Below, piece by piece: positions 30,220 to 39,882 of a DNA stretch of 52,596 nt; position 1 is the first letter of the stretch, and each line of letters begins with the position of its first letter. Both the position numbers and the translations under genes were made by a program. The notes below the pieces were generated by a model. That model saw only the letters and a program-made list of their open reading frames with translations. It searched no databases and had not been told where the DNA came from. This stretch comes from Candidatus Scalindua sp. (GTDB taxonomy: Bacteria > Planctomycetota > Brocadiia > Brocadiales > Scalinduaceae): assembly GCA_030748215.1 (NCBI GenBank), contig JASMMK010000051.1:1-52596 (forward strand). The letters are read 5' to 3'.

Positions 30220-31386
30220 ATGAGGTTAGTTTACGCTGATAATAATGCGACAACACGAGTTGATGATAAAGTCTTGGAAGAGATGTTGCCGTATTTTAAG
30301 GAATTTTACGGCAACCCATCAAGCATACACACTTTTGGAAGACAGGTTTCAAGCAAGATGGACCTGGCGAGGGAGAGAGTCGCTAGCATTCTGGGGGCTG
30401 ATACCTCTGAAATAGTTTTTACGAGTTGCGGAACAGAGAGTAATAACTATGCCATTCACAGTTCGTTAGAAGCGAATCCTGATAAAAAGCACGTCATTAC
30501 AACCAAGGTAGAACATCCGGCTGTTTTGAATGTATGTAAATATTTTGGGAAGAACGGTTACGATGTAACGGAGCTTGGTGTCGATAAGGACGGAATGCTT
30601 GATCTGGATGAGCTGAGGGATTCCATAAAAGATAACACGGCGATTGTCTCTATTATGCATGCAAATAATGAGACAGGCGTGATATTTCCAATCGAAGAGA
30701 TCGGTAAAATAGTAAAAGAAAAAGGTGTGCTTTTTCACTGTGACGCGGTTCAGGCAATTGGCAAGATTCCCGTAAGTCTTAAAAACAGTCATATTGACCT
30801 TCTGTCAATGTCCGGGCACAAGCTCCATGCGCCAAAAGGTGTTGGCGTTCTGTTCATACGAAAAGGGGTTAGAATTGATCCTTTGATTATTGGCGGCCAC
30901 CAGGAGGATAACAGAAGAAGCGGGACAGAAAACGTTCCCTATATTATCGGGCTGGGTAAGGCTTGCGAAATAGCGGAAGGATTTGTAAAAGAAGAACAGA
31001 CAGAGGTGAGGCGTCTCAGGGACAGACTGGAAAAAGGCATAAAAAATCAGCTTACTCATGTAGTAATAAGCGGAGAGAATAGTGAGCGCCTGCCCAATAC
31101 GAGTAATGTAAGCTTCGAATGTGTAGAAGGAGAGGCGACCCTGCTTCTACTTGATATGGCAGGCATTGCGACCTCTTCGGGTTCAGCGTGCACAACAGGC
31201 TCGGCAGAGCCGTCTCACGTTCTGCAGGCGATGGGAATCCCTCCTCTTGCCAGCAGGGGCACAATCAGGTTTAGTCTAAGTAGATACAGCACTGAAGATG
31301 AAGTTGACTACATCTTGGAAAAACTGGTACCGATAGTTAAAAGACTGCAAACCCTTTCACCTCTTTTTGACGATTCTCAGGCCTGA
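30220..31386 (+). CDS. Cysteine desulfurase (NifS/IscS family)
   Basis: This 388-residue PLP enzyme removes sulfur from cysteine for Fe-S clusters and tRNA thiolation. The N-terminal YADNNATTRVDD, HxxNxTG (HANNETGVIFP), the PLP-lysine region SMSGHKLHAPKGVG and the active-site Cys in TSSGSACTTG (residues about 320-330) are present. The class is NifS/IscS-like (group I), with SSGSACTTG in the usual loop. It is not followed by iscU. A bidirectional terminator-like hairpin follows. Confidence 0.93.
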   Translation: MRLVYADNNATTRVDDKVLEEMLPYFKEFYGNPSSIHTFGRQVSSKMDLARERVASILGADTSEIVFTSCGTESNNYAIHSSLEANPDKKHVITTKVEHPAVLNVCKYFGKNGYDVTELGVDKDGMLDLDELRDSIKDNTAIVSIMHANNETGVIFPIEEIGKIVKEKGVLFHCDAVQAIGKIPVSLKNSHIDLLSMSGHKLHAPKGVGVLFIRKGVRIDPLIIGGHQEDNRRSGTENVPYIIGLGKACEIAEGFVKEEQTEVRRLRDRLEKGIKNQLTHVVISGENSERLPNTSNVSFECVEGEATLLLLDMAGIATSSGSACTTGSAEPSHVLQAMGIPPLASRGTIRFSLSRYSTEDEVDYILEKLVPIVKRLQTLSPLFDDSQA

Positions 31387-31411
31387 GCGTCGAGCCTATA
31401 TCCAAAAAATT

Positions 31412-31453
31412 AGCCCCGTTACCGTACTCTGGCAACGAGGCTTAAATTTTTTT
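31412..31453. terminator. Terminator-like hairpin between convergent genes
   Basis: AGCCCCGTT (31412-31420) pairs with AACGAGGCT (31434-31442) apart from one C/A mismatch, with a 13-base loop. A run of T follows on the plus strand (from 31447) and an A run precedes it (31404-31409), so it can act as an intrinsic terminator in both directions. Confidence 0.65.
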
Positions 31454-31495
31454 CTGTGATAATAACTTCTCCCGCAGTTAGAAAAACCTGCTTTT

Positions 31496-32995
31496 CTACT
31501 TGCTCTTAATTATCACAAAACGTGTGTGCTGGCCTCTTCTTAATAAAAATAGAATGTCTTTCCCTTCTGCAGTGCGCTTAAGTGCATCTGAGAACTCTTC
31601 TAAATTATTAATTTTTTCTCGATTGACTTCTTTTATTAAATCACCTTCTTTTATATCAGCTTGAGCAGCGGAACTGCCTGGCTCTACCGCAGTAACAACT
31701 ACGCCTGTTTCACCTTCAAATTCAAAACTTTTAGCTAGTTCTTCAGTTAAGTTTTGTACTGATATGCCCAGGTCATTGCCGGCAGATGGCTTGCCTGAAG
31801 CAAACAGATCTGACGGTTGTTCACCTATTTTCACCGTTAAAATCTTTTCCTTCTCTTTTCTCAAGACCTTAACTTTAACTTTCTTGCCAACCTGAGTTTG
31901 GGCGACGAAGTTACGCAAACGATTAACATCGCTTATTTCCCTGTTATTATACCCGATTACAATATCGCCTCTTTCGAAGCCTGCTTCCTGGGCAGGGGAA
32001 CCATCCTGTACATCACTTATCAACACTCCTTCGGTAACCTCTACGCCAAATTGCTCTGCAAGTGATTCGTCCATATTCTGAATGGCGACACCTAACCAGC
32101 CTCGAGTTACCTTTCCTTTATCAATCAGGTCTCTGAGCACGGCCTTTGCCATATTTACAGGAATGGCAAATCCTATTCCCTGGTAACCACCTGAACGGGT
32201 GAAGATCGCAGTATTGATTCCTATAATCTCTCCATCGATATTAAGCAATGGGCCTCCGCTGTTTCCGGGATTGATCGCAGCGTCGGTTTGAATAAAATTC
32301 TCATAATTTGCAATGCCGACGCCTGATCTGCCTATCGCACTTACAACACCAACTGAAACGGTATGAGTAAGGCCAAAAGGGTTGCCGATTGCAATAGCCC
32401 ACTGACCCTGCTTCAAGGCTTCAGAGTCTCCCATCTTCGCCGCTTTCAAATTCTTTCCTTCAATTTTTATCACTGCCAGATCTGTCTGTTCGTCTGTACC
32501 TACAATTTCTGCATCAAATTCTCTTTTGTCGCTGAGCTTAACCTTCAATTCGTCCATGTCTGCGACAACGTGGTTATTCGTCAGGATGTATGCTTTTTCA
32601 CCATCAATTTTTACTATCACACCGGAGCCAAGGCTCTGTGTTTTATACTCTCCCTTAGGAGGCGCTTTCGGCACAAATTTATCGAAAAATTCATCAAACG
32701 GCCCTCCCCTTCCGCGTCCACCATGTCCGCCGCCACCGCCGCCATGGCCACGACCTCGTCCATATTGATCACCGTGATATCCTCCCGTAGCAGGGTGTTT
32801 GAAAACTTTTACCGTTGTTATAGAAACAACTGATAGTTTGACTTCTTCTGAAACATGTACTAAAGACTCTTCTAGTTCACTCAATCCCGATGACGCTCTA
32901 GCACTGCCCGTGTATCCCAGGATTAATGATAAAGCAAACAGCGAAACGCTAAAGAGCAAAAAATAACTTCTGAAATCCCATTTATTCCGGTACAC
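31496..32995 (-). CDS. HtrA/DegP-type periplasmic serine protease with two PDZ domains
   Basis: This 499-residue protease and chaperone acts in the envelope. It has an N-terminal signal segment (residues about 10-35), a trypsin-like domain with His142 (TNNHVV), Asp172 (TDLAVI) and Ser246 (GNSGGP), and two PDZ domains (from about 300 and 410). Between strands at residues 70-98 is a Gly/His/Arg-rich low-complexity insertion (GGYHGDQYGRGRGHGG). The start is GTG 32995, with AGGAGG about 6 bases upstream. It faces the iscS-like gene across a bidirectional terminator. Confidence 0.94.
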   Translation of the reverse strand: MYRNKWDFRSYFLLFSVSLFALSLILGYTGSARASSGLSELEESLVHVSEEVKLSVVSITTVKVFKHPATGGYHGDQYGRGRGHGGGGGGHGGRGRGGPFDEFFDKFVPKAPPKGEYKTQSLGSGVIVKIDGEKAYILTNNHVVADMDELKVKLSDKREFDAEIVGTDEQTDLAVIKIEGKNLKAAKMGDSEALKQGQWAIAIGNPFGLTHTVSVGVVSAIGRSGVGIANYENFIQTDAAINPGNSGGPLLNIDGEIIGINTAIFTRSGGYQGIGFAIPVNMAKAVLRDLIDKGKVTRGWLGVAIQNMDESLAEQFGVEVTEGVLISDVQDGSPAQEAGFERGDIVIGYNNREISDVNRLRNFVAQTQVGKKVKVKVLRKEKEKILTVKIGEQPSDLFASGKPSAGNDLGISVQNLTEELAKSFEFEGETGVVVTAVEPGSSAAQADIKEGDLIKEVNREKINNLEEFSDALKRTAEGKDILFLLRRGQHTRFVIIKSK

Positions 32996-33136
32996 GAAAA
33001 ACCTCCTTTTAGGTATAAACCCAATTAAATATAATAGTGATTTAACACATTCAAATAGTAGTATAATCCAGTATTAATAGCAATATGATAATCTATGCTC
33101 ATTTTGTTTGATCTCTAGAGTGTTACGGTTTCAAAT

Positions 33137-34723
33137 CTATTTCTTGAGAATAGCGCCATTTGTAACGCTCTCATGTTTTCCGTCATTGATAGTTAGCTTG
33201 CCGTTTACTAAGACATTTTTGATACCTGTAGAGTAATTATGTGGCCTTGTAAACGTTGCCTGCTCTGCAATCGTTTCCTGATCAAAAATCGTTATATCTG
33301 CAAAGTACCCTTCCTTTAAAATCCCCCTGTCTTTTAGTCCCAGCGTTTGGGCAGGGAAGCCTGTCATTTTATATATAGCTTCTTCGATAGATAAAATGGA
33401 TGTTTCATTAACATATTTTCTTATTACTCTGGAAAAAGTACCGTAGCCTCTTGGATGTGGCTTCCCGTAATTTAATACTCCTTTTAAAGAACGAAGAGAG
33501 CTATCAGAGCCGATCATTACGGAGTCCCATTTCAATATTCTGGCAAGATTTTCTTCTGACATATTGAAAAATATAACGCTTACTTTACAATCTTCTTCAT
33601 ATAAAAGATCAAGGGCAAATTCTAAAGGGGCTTTTTTTAATGTCTCCGAAATCTCGGCAATCGTTTTTCCTTCATAGCCTCTTTTTTCTTTATTAAACAC
33701 GGATGAAATCATTATAGTTCCCCAAAATTCCTGACTCAGGCCTTCTTGCTCCATTTCTTTGATAATACGCTCTCTGCAAAGAGGATCTTCCAGCCTTTTC
33801 TTCTCTTCGGCATTCCCTCCCTCGTATACCCAATCAGGTAGTATGATATCTAAATCTGTTGCTGCTGCGGTATACGGATATCGGTCACATGTGATTTTAA
33901 TGCCTTCGGCCCTGGCTTCTTCAAGCATGTTTTCTATCTTATCAATCTTCCACCAGTTCTTTTCTCCCCACGTCTTAATGTGGGAGACTTGAGCATTTAC
34001 TCCGCTCTCTTTGGAAATATTTATAGTTTCGCTTAAGGCCGCTTCTAATTTATCGCCTTCATCTCTCATATGGGTCGCATATATGCCATTGTAATCACTG
34101 ACGATTTTGCATAACGCAATTAGTTCATCTGTTTTTGCATAGCATCCCGGAGGATAAACCAACCCGCTTGACATGCCAAAAGCACCTGACTCCATGGCCT
34201 CTCGTAATTCATGTTCCATTGCAACAAGTTCGTTACTACCCGGTTCCCTGTCTTCATACCCCAGTACGCAAGCTCGGATGTTGCCATGGCCAACCAGAAA
34301 CCCCCTATTTATAGAACTCTTTGCATCTTTTGCCCTTGTAAAAAAATCCTCAGCTGTTTGCCAATTAATATCCAGTCCGAATTTACTGAAACCCTTTTTT
34401 TTGTTTTCGAGTAATTGGCCTTTTAATGGAAATGCGGATATGCCACAGTTTCCACAAATCTCTGTGGTAACACCGTCATAGATTTTACTTTCACTTTCCG
34501 GCCTGACTAAACAGAAAAAATCACTATGTGAGTGGATGTCAATAAATCCCGGTGCAACAATACAGCCGGCCGCATCGATAACTTTAGAATCCGGATGGCT
34601 AGCAATATCGCCTATATAAATGATTTTATCGCCTTGAATACCAATGTTTGCAACTCTCTTGGCACTACCTGTCCCATCGACGAGAACACCGTTTTTAATT
34701 ATTAGATCAAAATTGTGTGACAT
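33137..34723 (-). CDS. N-acyl-D-amino-acid deacylase family amidohydrolase
   Basis: This 528-residue metal-dependent amidohydrolase of the D-aminoacylase group starts near MSHNFDLIIKNGVLVDGTG. It has the metal motif PGFIDIHSHSD, an ATHMRDEGD segment, SHIKTWG, CDRYPYTA and a C-terminal GSDSSLRSL...HPRGYGTFSRV and ADITIFD. It probably hydrolyses N-acyl-D-amino acids; dihydroorotase-like relatives are possible. I chose ATG 34723 because GGGAGAT lies 8 bases upstream; the longer frame (34741) begins with a TTG. It stands between htrA and a 370-bp gap. Confidence 0.88.
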   Translation of the reverse strand: MSHNFDLIIKNGVLVDGTGSAKRVANIGIQGDKIIYIGDIASHPDSKVIDAAGCIVAPGFIDIHSHSDFFCLVRPESESKIYDGVTTEICGNCGISAFPLKGQLLENKKKGFSKFGLDINWQTAEDFFTRAKDAKSSINRGFLVGHGNIRACVLGYEDREPGSNELVAMEHELREAMESGAFGMSSGLVYPPGCYAKTDELIALCKIVSDYNGIYATHMRDEGDKLEAALSETINISKESGVNAQVSHIKTWGEKNWWKIDKIENMLEEARAEGIKITCDRYPYTAAATDLDIILPDWVYEGGNAEEKKRLEDPLCRERIIKEMEQEGLSQEFWGTIMISSVFNKEKRGYEGKTIAEISETLKKAPLEFALDLLYEEDCKVSVIFFNMSEENLARILKWDSVMIGSDSSLRSLKGVLNYGKPHPRGYGTFSRVIRKYVNETSILSIEEAIYKMTGFPAQTLGLKDRGILKEGYFADITIFDQETIAEQATFTRPHNYSTGIKNVLVNGKLTINDGKHESVTNGAILKK

Positions 34724-35094
34724 TAAGGATCTCCCATGCAATGTAAGTGATCATATTATCAAACCTAGGCTATGATTTATTTTGAATTGAGCATTTCAAC
34801 GATTTGCTTCTAATTAAAGCGCGGAAGGTAAAATACTATGTAATGAATGGATTGTGCTGAGTCCGGAGTATCTGTCATTCACTGAGCATAGAAGGTTTTG
34901 TGGAGCCGAGAAAAGAATCAAAATCTTTATGTAACGCGTTCAAACCTTATTTAACGCACGTTTATGAGCGGCATTGTGGCTTTTGTTGAATGTATGGCAA
35001 CCTGAAGCGCACACTACAACTATTAGAAACATAATAGTTTTTTTATGATTTCTGTTGGCTTCAAAATTTTTTACAAAACTTAATTAGTGCGAGT
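34724..35094. other. Intergenic, no gene seen
   Basis: Apart from the ribosome binding site of the D-aminoacylase gene, the 371 bp upstream of it hold no convincing open frame, RNA or inverted repeat. rpoN ends at its right edge. It may contain the promoter of the D-aminoacylase gene, which I could not identify. Confidence 0.4.
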
Positions 35095-36555
35095 TTAACA
35101 CTCTTTTCTTTTTCTTGATGAAGGGATTTTCATGCTTCTTCTATATTTTGTTACCGTTCTTCGTGCAATATCACCACCCATTGCTCTTAATTTAGCAGTA
35201 ATTTCTTCGTCGCTTAAGGGGTGTGATTTGTCTTCTTCATTCACAATTTTTGATAACTTTTGCCTTGTCGCTTCCCATGATTCCATGTCGCCATCAGCAT
35301 TTACAAATCCTCCTGTAAAGAAGTATTTTAACTCGAAAATACCTTTAGGGGTCTGTGCGTATTTATGAGCGATGGCGCGGCTTACCGTTGATACATGGAT
35401 TCCTACCGCATCTGCAACATCCTGCATCTTTAAAGTTCTAAGTCCCAGGGTGCCTTCTTCAAAAAATTTCGTCTGCATTTCTACTATCTTGACTGCAACT
35501 TTGTGTAGAGTTCCTTTTCGCTGTTCAATAGCATCTATGAGCCATCTGGCAGATTCTATTTTTTTGCGAATATAACGCCTCGTGTCTATGTCATGGCCTT
35601 TACCAACAAGCACATCTTTATAAAATGAGCTTATATAAACGCGTGGTAAATTATGGTCTCCGATGAGCGTGACCTCGTATTTTCCATCCACACATTCTAC
35701 TTTAACTTCAGGTGTTACGTATGGAATTCGTTCATTGCTAAAAAGGGAACCTGGCTTGGGATTCAGTGTTTTAATGAACTCTATTGCTTTTTTGATCAGT
35801 TCCAGGTTATATCCCAATTTTTTTGCAATAAGCTTATATTTTTTTGTTTCGACGTCTGCAAGGTGATTTGATATTAATTCTTTAATAAGAGGGTAATCAG
35901 CATCTCGCTGGTCTAATTGAAGCAGAAGGCACTCTCTCAGGTTCCGCGCTCCTACACCAAGCGGTTCCATGCTTTGTATAATTACCAGAGCGTCATTTGC
36001 TTGTTCAATACTTACCGGTATTTCTATCGATTCAACAATTTCTTCCAAAGGATAGGCCAGATATCCTATGTCGTTAATGCTGAAAACCATGTTTTCACAG
36101 ACTGCCATAAGCGACTCATCCAGCTCCATAATCGACAACTGCCCAAGTAGGTAATCTTGAAGTGATATGGACCCTGAGGCCGTATTTTCTAATGCTTCCT
36201 GTTTTCGGTCTCGTTCCTCTCCACCATCACTCCTTTTTATATTAGTTTGAGAAAAGTAGTCTCCCCAATCATCTGCCATTTCTCCAAGTCTTTTAAATTC
36301 TTCATCCTCCTGCGCGTCTTCCTGGCTTTTGCCTTCCGCAAGCTGATCATCAAGTGTTTTTTGTTCATCTGTTTTTTGTTCGCTCTTCTCATCTTCAGTC
36401 AATTCTTCTAATACTGGATTCTCCATCAGCTCTTGTTGTACATGCTCTACTAGAGCTAACATAGGGAGTTGAAGTATCTCTATGGACTGGATCACCTGAG
36501 GTGCCAGTTTCATCTGTTGTCGAAGTTGTGGTGATAATATTGTGCCTATTTTCAT
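35095..36555 (-). CDS. rpoN: RNA polymerase sigma-54 factor
   Basis: This 486-residue sigma-54 has the N-terminal glutamine-rich region I (LSPQLRQQMKLAPQVIQSIEILQLPMLAL), an acidic region II (residues about 50-100), the core-binding region III with AQTPKGIFELKYFFTGGF, the helix-turn-helix DVADAVGIHVSTVSRAI and the C-terminal RpoN box ARRTVTKYR. It directs transcription at -24/-12 promoters together with enhancer-binding proteins. The start is ATG 36555. It follows ybaB by 56 bases on the same strand. Confidence 0.95.
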   Translation of the reverse strand: MKIGTILSPQLRQQMKLAPQVIQSIEILQLPMLALVEHVQQELMENPVLEELTEDEKSEQKTDEQKTLDDQLAEGKSQEDAQEDEEFKRLGEMADDWGDYFSQTNIKRSDGGEERDRKQEALENTASGSISLQDYLLGQLSIMELDESLMAVCENMVFSINDIGYLAYPLEEIVESIEIPVSIEQANDALVIIQSMEPLGVGARNLRECLLLQLDQRDADYPLIKELISNHLADVETKKYKLIAKKLGYNLELIKKAIEFIKTLNPKPGSLFSNERIPYVTPEVKVECVDGKYEVTLIGDHNLPRVYISSFYKDVLVGKGHDIDTRRYIRKKIESARWLIDAIEQRKGTLHKVAVKIVEMQTKFFEEGTLGLRTLKMQDVADAVGIHVSTVSRAIAHKYAQTPKGIFELKYFFTGGFVNADGDMESWEATRQKLSKIVNEEDKSHPLSDEEITAKLRAMGGDIARRTVTKYRRSMKIPSSRKRKEC

Positions 36556-36611
36556 CTATTGTAACCTTGAAAAACTTAACCCTTTTGCATTACTTTTTCT
36601 GACATTTTTTA

Positions 36612-36953
36612 TTAAAACATATTTGGCATTCCAGGTATATTCAAGCCGCCTGTCAGCTTTCCCATTTCCTCTTGATGCATTTCCTGAGATTTTTTCATGC
36701 CCTGAGACACTGCTGCTAATATAAGATCTTCCAGCATTTGGACGTCATCGGGATCAACGACTTCCTTGTCAATTTTTATAGATAAAAGCTCTTGCTTCCC
36801 GTTTACATGCACAGTTACCATTCCGCCGCCAGAGCTTGTTTCTATAACGCGCTCTTTAAGGCTGGCCTGAATAGACTCCATTTGCTTCTGCATGCTCGCT
36901 GCCTGCTTTTGCATCTGCTTCATCATGTTGCCCATGTTTCCCATTCCCTTCAT
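36612..36953 (-). CDS. YbaB/EbfC nucleoid-associated protein
   Basis: This 113-residue protein has a Met/Gln-rich N-terminal helix (MKGMGNMGNMMKQMQKQAASMQ) and the family core GGGMVTVHVNGKQELLSIKIDKEVVDPDDVQMLEDLI. YbaB proteins bind DNA and are often encoded next to dnaX and recR, as here with dnaX. The ATG overlaps the dnaX stop (ATGA), so translation is coupled. recR is absent; rpoN follows. Confidence 0.93.
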   Translation of the reverse strand: MKGMGNMGNMMKQMQKQAASMQKQMESIQASLKERVIETSSGGGMVTVHVNGKQELLSIKIDKEVVDPDDVQMLEDLILAAVSQGMKKSQEMHQEEMGKLTGGLNIPGMPNMF

Positions 36954-38629
36954 CCCTTTTCCTCCCTTACATTAACAATTGACCCATCAAAAAACTCGAC
37001 CGCTTTCTTCACCATCGGCTCATTTTTTATATCATCTAACTTTTTGTTTTTTCCTTCCTGCACTACACCATGGCTACTACTCTTATTATCTGTTGCCTGA
37101 AACCCGTTTTTTGAGACTATAATTTTTACACTAATCTTCCTTCCGGTTACTTTTTCCAGACAACTGTCAATTATCCGCTTTTCTTCAGGTTTTTCAAGCC
37201 TTTCTTTGTGAACAAGGTAATTTTTTGGAACTTCTACAATCGCGTCATTGCCATCAATGCTTAATACCCTCGCATTTTTTAAAAGAGCCCAGGTTGTCTT
37301 TTTTTTTGTCTGGAGCTCAATCATTGCTTTATCCCACGTCGCAGCGAGGCTTTTATCAGGACTTGCCTTTTTATCCAAGACGGCAGAATCATGAGAAGGC
37401 TTCGCTTGTCTCTCTGGTTTTGCCGGTGCCGTAATATTTGCTTTGCTTATGGATATTGCCTTGCCTGTCTCCTCTACGTTGCCTTCGAACATCTTTTTCA
37501 TCTCTTCTATTTTATCTAAAACAGAACTTAGTGGTTTTAATTCTTCCATAGTGGCAAGTTTTACAAACAAAACTTCCAGATAAATCTTCTGTTGGAGTAA
37601 GTCCCTGGTTTTTGTTTTCGCTTCTGAAATTACCTGGAACATATACATTAGCGTTTCAGGAGAAAATGATGAAGATTGAGTTCGTAACAGATTAAGATCT
37701 CCTGATACAGTTTCTATAGCATCGTTTTCCTTTTTACAAACCGAAACAAGGAGCAAATCACGAATGTAAAGAAGCAGCTGATCAACAAAGCCTTCTATGT
37801 CCCGTCCACCTTCCATGATACCGTGAAATATTTCTATAGATAATTCAGGTTTTTTTTCAGTAAAACTATTTATTAAACTTGAGAGTTTCTCTTCACTGAC
37901 AACCCCAAAAATATCGTAAACGTCTCTTAATGTTATTTTTTCGTGACAAAAGGAAGCGAGCTGGTCTAAAATTGATTCGGAATCTCTCAAGCCTCCCCTG
38001 GCATGTTTCGCTATGGATTGAAGCACCTCTTCCTCTGCAACAATATTCTCGGTTTCGCAAATCTGTGCCAGTCTGTCACTAATGTCAGCTATTGATATAT
38101 TTTTGAAATCAAACCTCTGGCAGCGTGACTGAACAGTGTCGGGCACACGGCTTGGCGAGGTCGTGGCAAAGATAAATTTTACGTGTTCAGGTGGTTCTTC
38201 CAGCGTTTTCAAGAGTGCATTGAACGCTTCCTTCGTCAACATGTGTACCTCATCTATGATATAAATTTTGTGTTTTGAAACGGCAGGGGCATACCCCACA
38301 TTCTGCCTGATATTTCTTATTTCGTCTATACCACGATTGGAAGCGCCGTCTATTTCCAGAACATCAATATCATTTCCATTTGTAATGCTGTTACAGGTGG
38401 AGCATTTATTACAGGAGGTGTCGGAGGTTCCTTTTTGACAATTGAGGGCTTTGGAGAGTATTCTTGCCATAGATGTCTTGCCTACCCCCCTGGGGCCGGC
38501 AAACAAATAAGCATGGGCAACACGGTCTGATTGAAGTGCGTTTACCAATGTGGTGACCACATGTTTTTGCCCGACAATCTCATTAAATGATTTTGGTCGA
38601 TACCTTATCGAGAGAACTATATATGACAT
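36950..38629 (-). CDS. dnaX: DNA polymerase III gamma/tau subunit
   Basis: This 559-residue clamp-loader ATPase has Walker A FAGPRGVGKTSMARI, the zinc-binding cysteines in ALNCQ..SCNKCSTC, the DExx-type IIDEVHMLT and the sensor region ATTSPSRVPDTVQSRCQRF. The C-terminal part (from about residue 370) is lysine-rich and linker-like, as in tau. A shorter gamma form could arise by frameshifting, but I see no clear slippery signal. The start is ATG 38629. The SRP RNA lies just upstream. Confidence 0.95.
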   Translation of the reverse strand: MSYIVLSIRYRPKSFNEIVGQKHVVTTLVNALQSDRVAHAYLFAGPRGVGKTSMARILSKALNCQKGTSDTSCNKCSTCNSITNGNDIDVLEIDGASNRGIDEIRNIRQNVGYAPAVSKHKIYIIDEVHMLTKEAFNALLKTLEEPPEHVKFIFATTSPSRVPDTVQSRCQRFDFKNISIADISDRLAQICETENIVAEEEVLQSIAKHARGGLRDSESILDQLASFCHEKITLRDVYDIFGVVSEEKLSSLINSFTEKKPELSIEIFHGIMEGGRDIEGFVDQLLLYIRDLLLVSVCKKENDAIETVSGDLNLLRTQSSSFSPETLMYMFQVISEAKTKTRDLLQQKIYLEVLFVKLATMEELKPLSSVLDKIEEMKKMFEGNVEETGKAISISKANITAPAKPERQAKPSHDSAVLDKKASPDKSLAATWDKAMIELQTKKKTTWALLKNARVLSIDGNDAIVEVPKNYLVHKERLEKPEEKRIIDSCLEKVTGRKISVKIIVSKNGFQATDNKSSSHGVVQEGKNKKLDDIKNEPMVKKAVEFFDGSIVNVREEKG

Positions 38630-38701
38630 ATCTTCCCTAAATTAGCGAAAACGGCCGTGCACTTTTTTTCGATTTCCTTTCCGTTGGACTTCCCAGGCAG
38701 T

Positions 38702-38806
38702 TAGCTCCAACCAGGCAACCCCACGGCACATGAGTACAAATGCTTATGGCTGCTTGCTTCCGCATCTGACCAGGTTCACATAGCCTCATTGCATGAGACC
38801 CAGCCT
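38702..38806 (-). ncRNA. ffs: Signal recognition particle RNA (4.5S-like)
   Basis: On the minus strand the sequence GGTCAGATGCGG followed by AAGCAAGCAGCC matches the conserved SRP core (GGTCAGGTCCGGAAGGAAGCAGCC type), including the GGAA tetraloop and the asymmetric loop. Flanking arms can pair across the ends (GGCT near 38805 with AGCT near 38703). Ends are approximate to a few bases. Its position ahead of dnaX is a conserved arrangement in many bacteria. Confidence 0.85.
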
Positions 38807-38979
38807 TCAACACCACTTACTCAAAAAGCACCAAAAGTCAGAAAAACCTCCAAAAAGCGATCGACCCTGCATAAGCGGTTTGCAGGTTACAAGGAACCGC
38901 TAGCTCCCCGTCTAGCACGGCCAGAATTTCAACTGATACTGCTAAAAAAATTAAAGAACAGAAAAACTATTTTTATTTA

Positions 38980-39069
38980 TGGCGGAGAGGGCGGGATTCG
39001 AACCCGCGAGGCAGTCACCCACCTACACGCTTTCCAAGCGTGCTCCTTCGGCCACTCGGACACCTCTCC
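38980..39069 (-). tRNA. tRNA-Ser(GGA)
   Basis: Class II tRNA with a long variable arm. Acceptor GGAGAGG pairs with CCTCTCC and the 3' CCA is encoded. The anticodon loop in CTTGGAAAG gives anticodon GGA, for UCC/UCU codons. Confidence 0.93.
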
Positions 39070-39150
39070 AATCCGAGATTGAGCGAAGGTGCCAGACCTG
39101 CCTCAATCCGGTTAAATATTGTTACTGGGAAATGGCCCTCCATACTAAAA

Positions 39151-39237
39151 CGGAGGGAGCGAGATTCGAACTCGCGTGAAGATTTCTCCCCAACTGGTTT
39201 TCGAAACCAGCGCTTTCAACCGCTCAGCCATCCCTCC
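39151..39237 (-). tRNA. tRNA-Ser(CGA)
   Basis: Class II tRNA with acceptor GGAGGGA/TCCCTCC and no encoded CCA. The anticodon stem CTGGT/ACCAG encloses TTCGAAA, giving anticodon CGA. It needs the CCA-adding enzyme. It lies 7 bp beyond the tadA stop. Confidence 0.92.
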
Positions 39238-39244
39238 ACTTTTA

Positions 39245-39775
39245 TTATGGTAGAACAACCTGTCTGCCCGGTGCAAACTGACCAGCAGTTTCAGCCGGGA
39301 GGTCAATTTTGTCCCGACGTTTTTCCAGAAAGAATTGCTTCAAAAGCAAGCTGCACTCATCCTCTAAAACGCCAGAGATAGCATTAATACGGTGATTAAA
39401 ACGAGGATCATTAACCAAATTCACAGTAGACTCGCAAGCGCCCTGTTTTTCATCTTTCGCTCCGTATACCAGGTTTTTGGCCCGGGCCTGAACCAATGCT
39501 CCTGCACACATTGTGCATGGCTCTAGAGTTACATATACGGTAGTATCGCTTAGCCTCCAGTTTTGGAGATATGCAGATGCCTGTGTGATGGCAATCATTT
39601 CAGCGTGAGCTGTGGGGTCTAATAACATCTCCCGTTGATTATGCGCCTTCGCAATTACTTTATTGTCATAAACAATTATGGCTCCTACAGGGACTTCGTC
39701 CTTTTCAAAGGCCTTTTTTGCTTCTGCGATTGCCTGCCGCATATAGTACTCATGCGAACGGAATTCGGTTATCAT
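39245..39775 (-). CDS. tadA: tRNA-specific adenosine deaminase
   Basis: This 176-residue zinc deaminase converts A34 to inosine in tRNA-Arg(ACG). The zinc and catalytic residues are in HAE (57-59) and PCTMC (Cys87 and Cys90). The N-terminal helix, YYMRQAIAEAKKAFEKDEVPVGA, is typical. The C-terminal tail is slightly longer than usual. ATG 39775 is in frame. The substrate tRNA-Arg(ACG) lies 33 bases upstream. Confidence 0.95.
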   Translation of the reverse strand: MITEFRSHEYYMRQAIAEAKKAFEKDEVPVGAIIVYDNKVIAKAHNQREMLLDPTAHAEMIAITQASAYLQNWRLSDTTVYVTLEPCTMCAGALVQARAKNLVYGAKDEKQGACESTVNLVNDPRFNHRINAISGVLEDECSLLLKQFFLEKRRDKIDLPAETAGQFAPGRQVVLP

Positions 39776-39808
39776 GAACTTTACAACGAGAACTCAAACG
39801 AATTTATA

Positions 39809-39882
39809 TGCGCCCAGCACGATTCGAACGTGCAACCCCCGGTTTCGTAGACCGATATTCTATCCAATTGAACTATGGGCGC
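39809..39882 (-). tRNA. tRNA-Arg(ACG)
   Basis: Acceptor GCGCCCA pairs with TGGGCGC and the discriminator is A; CCA is not encoded. The anticodon stem TCGGT/ACCGG (the last pair read as a wobble) holds CTACGAA, giving ACG, the classic TadA substrate for reading CGN codons. Confidence 0.92.

Noticed and set aside
38789..39381. Plus-strand frames across the tRNA region
   Set aside because: They run over two tRNA-Ser genes and the tadA 3' end, so they are chance frames.
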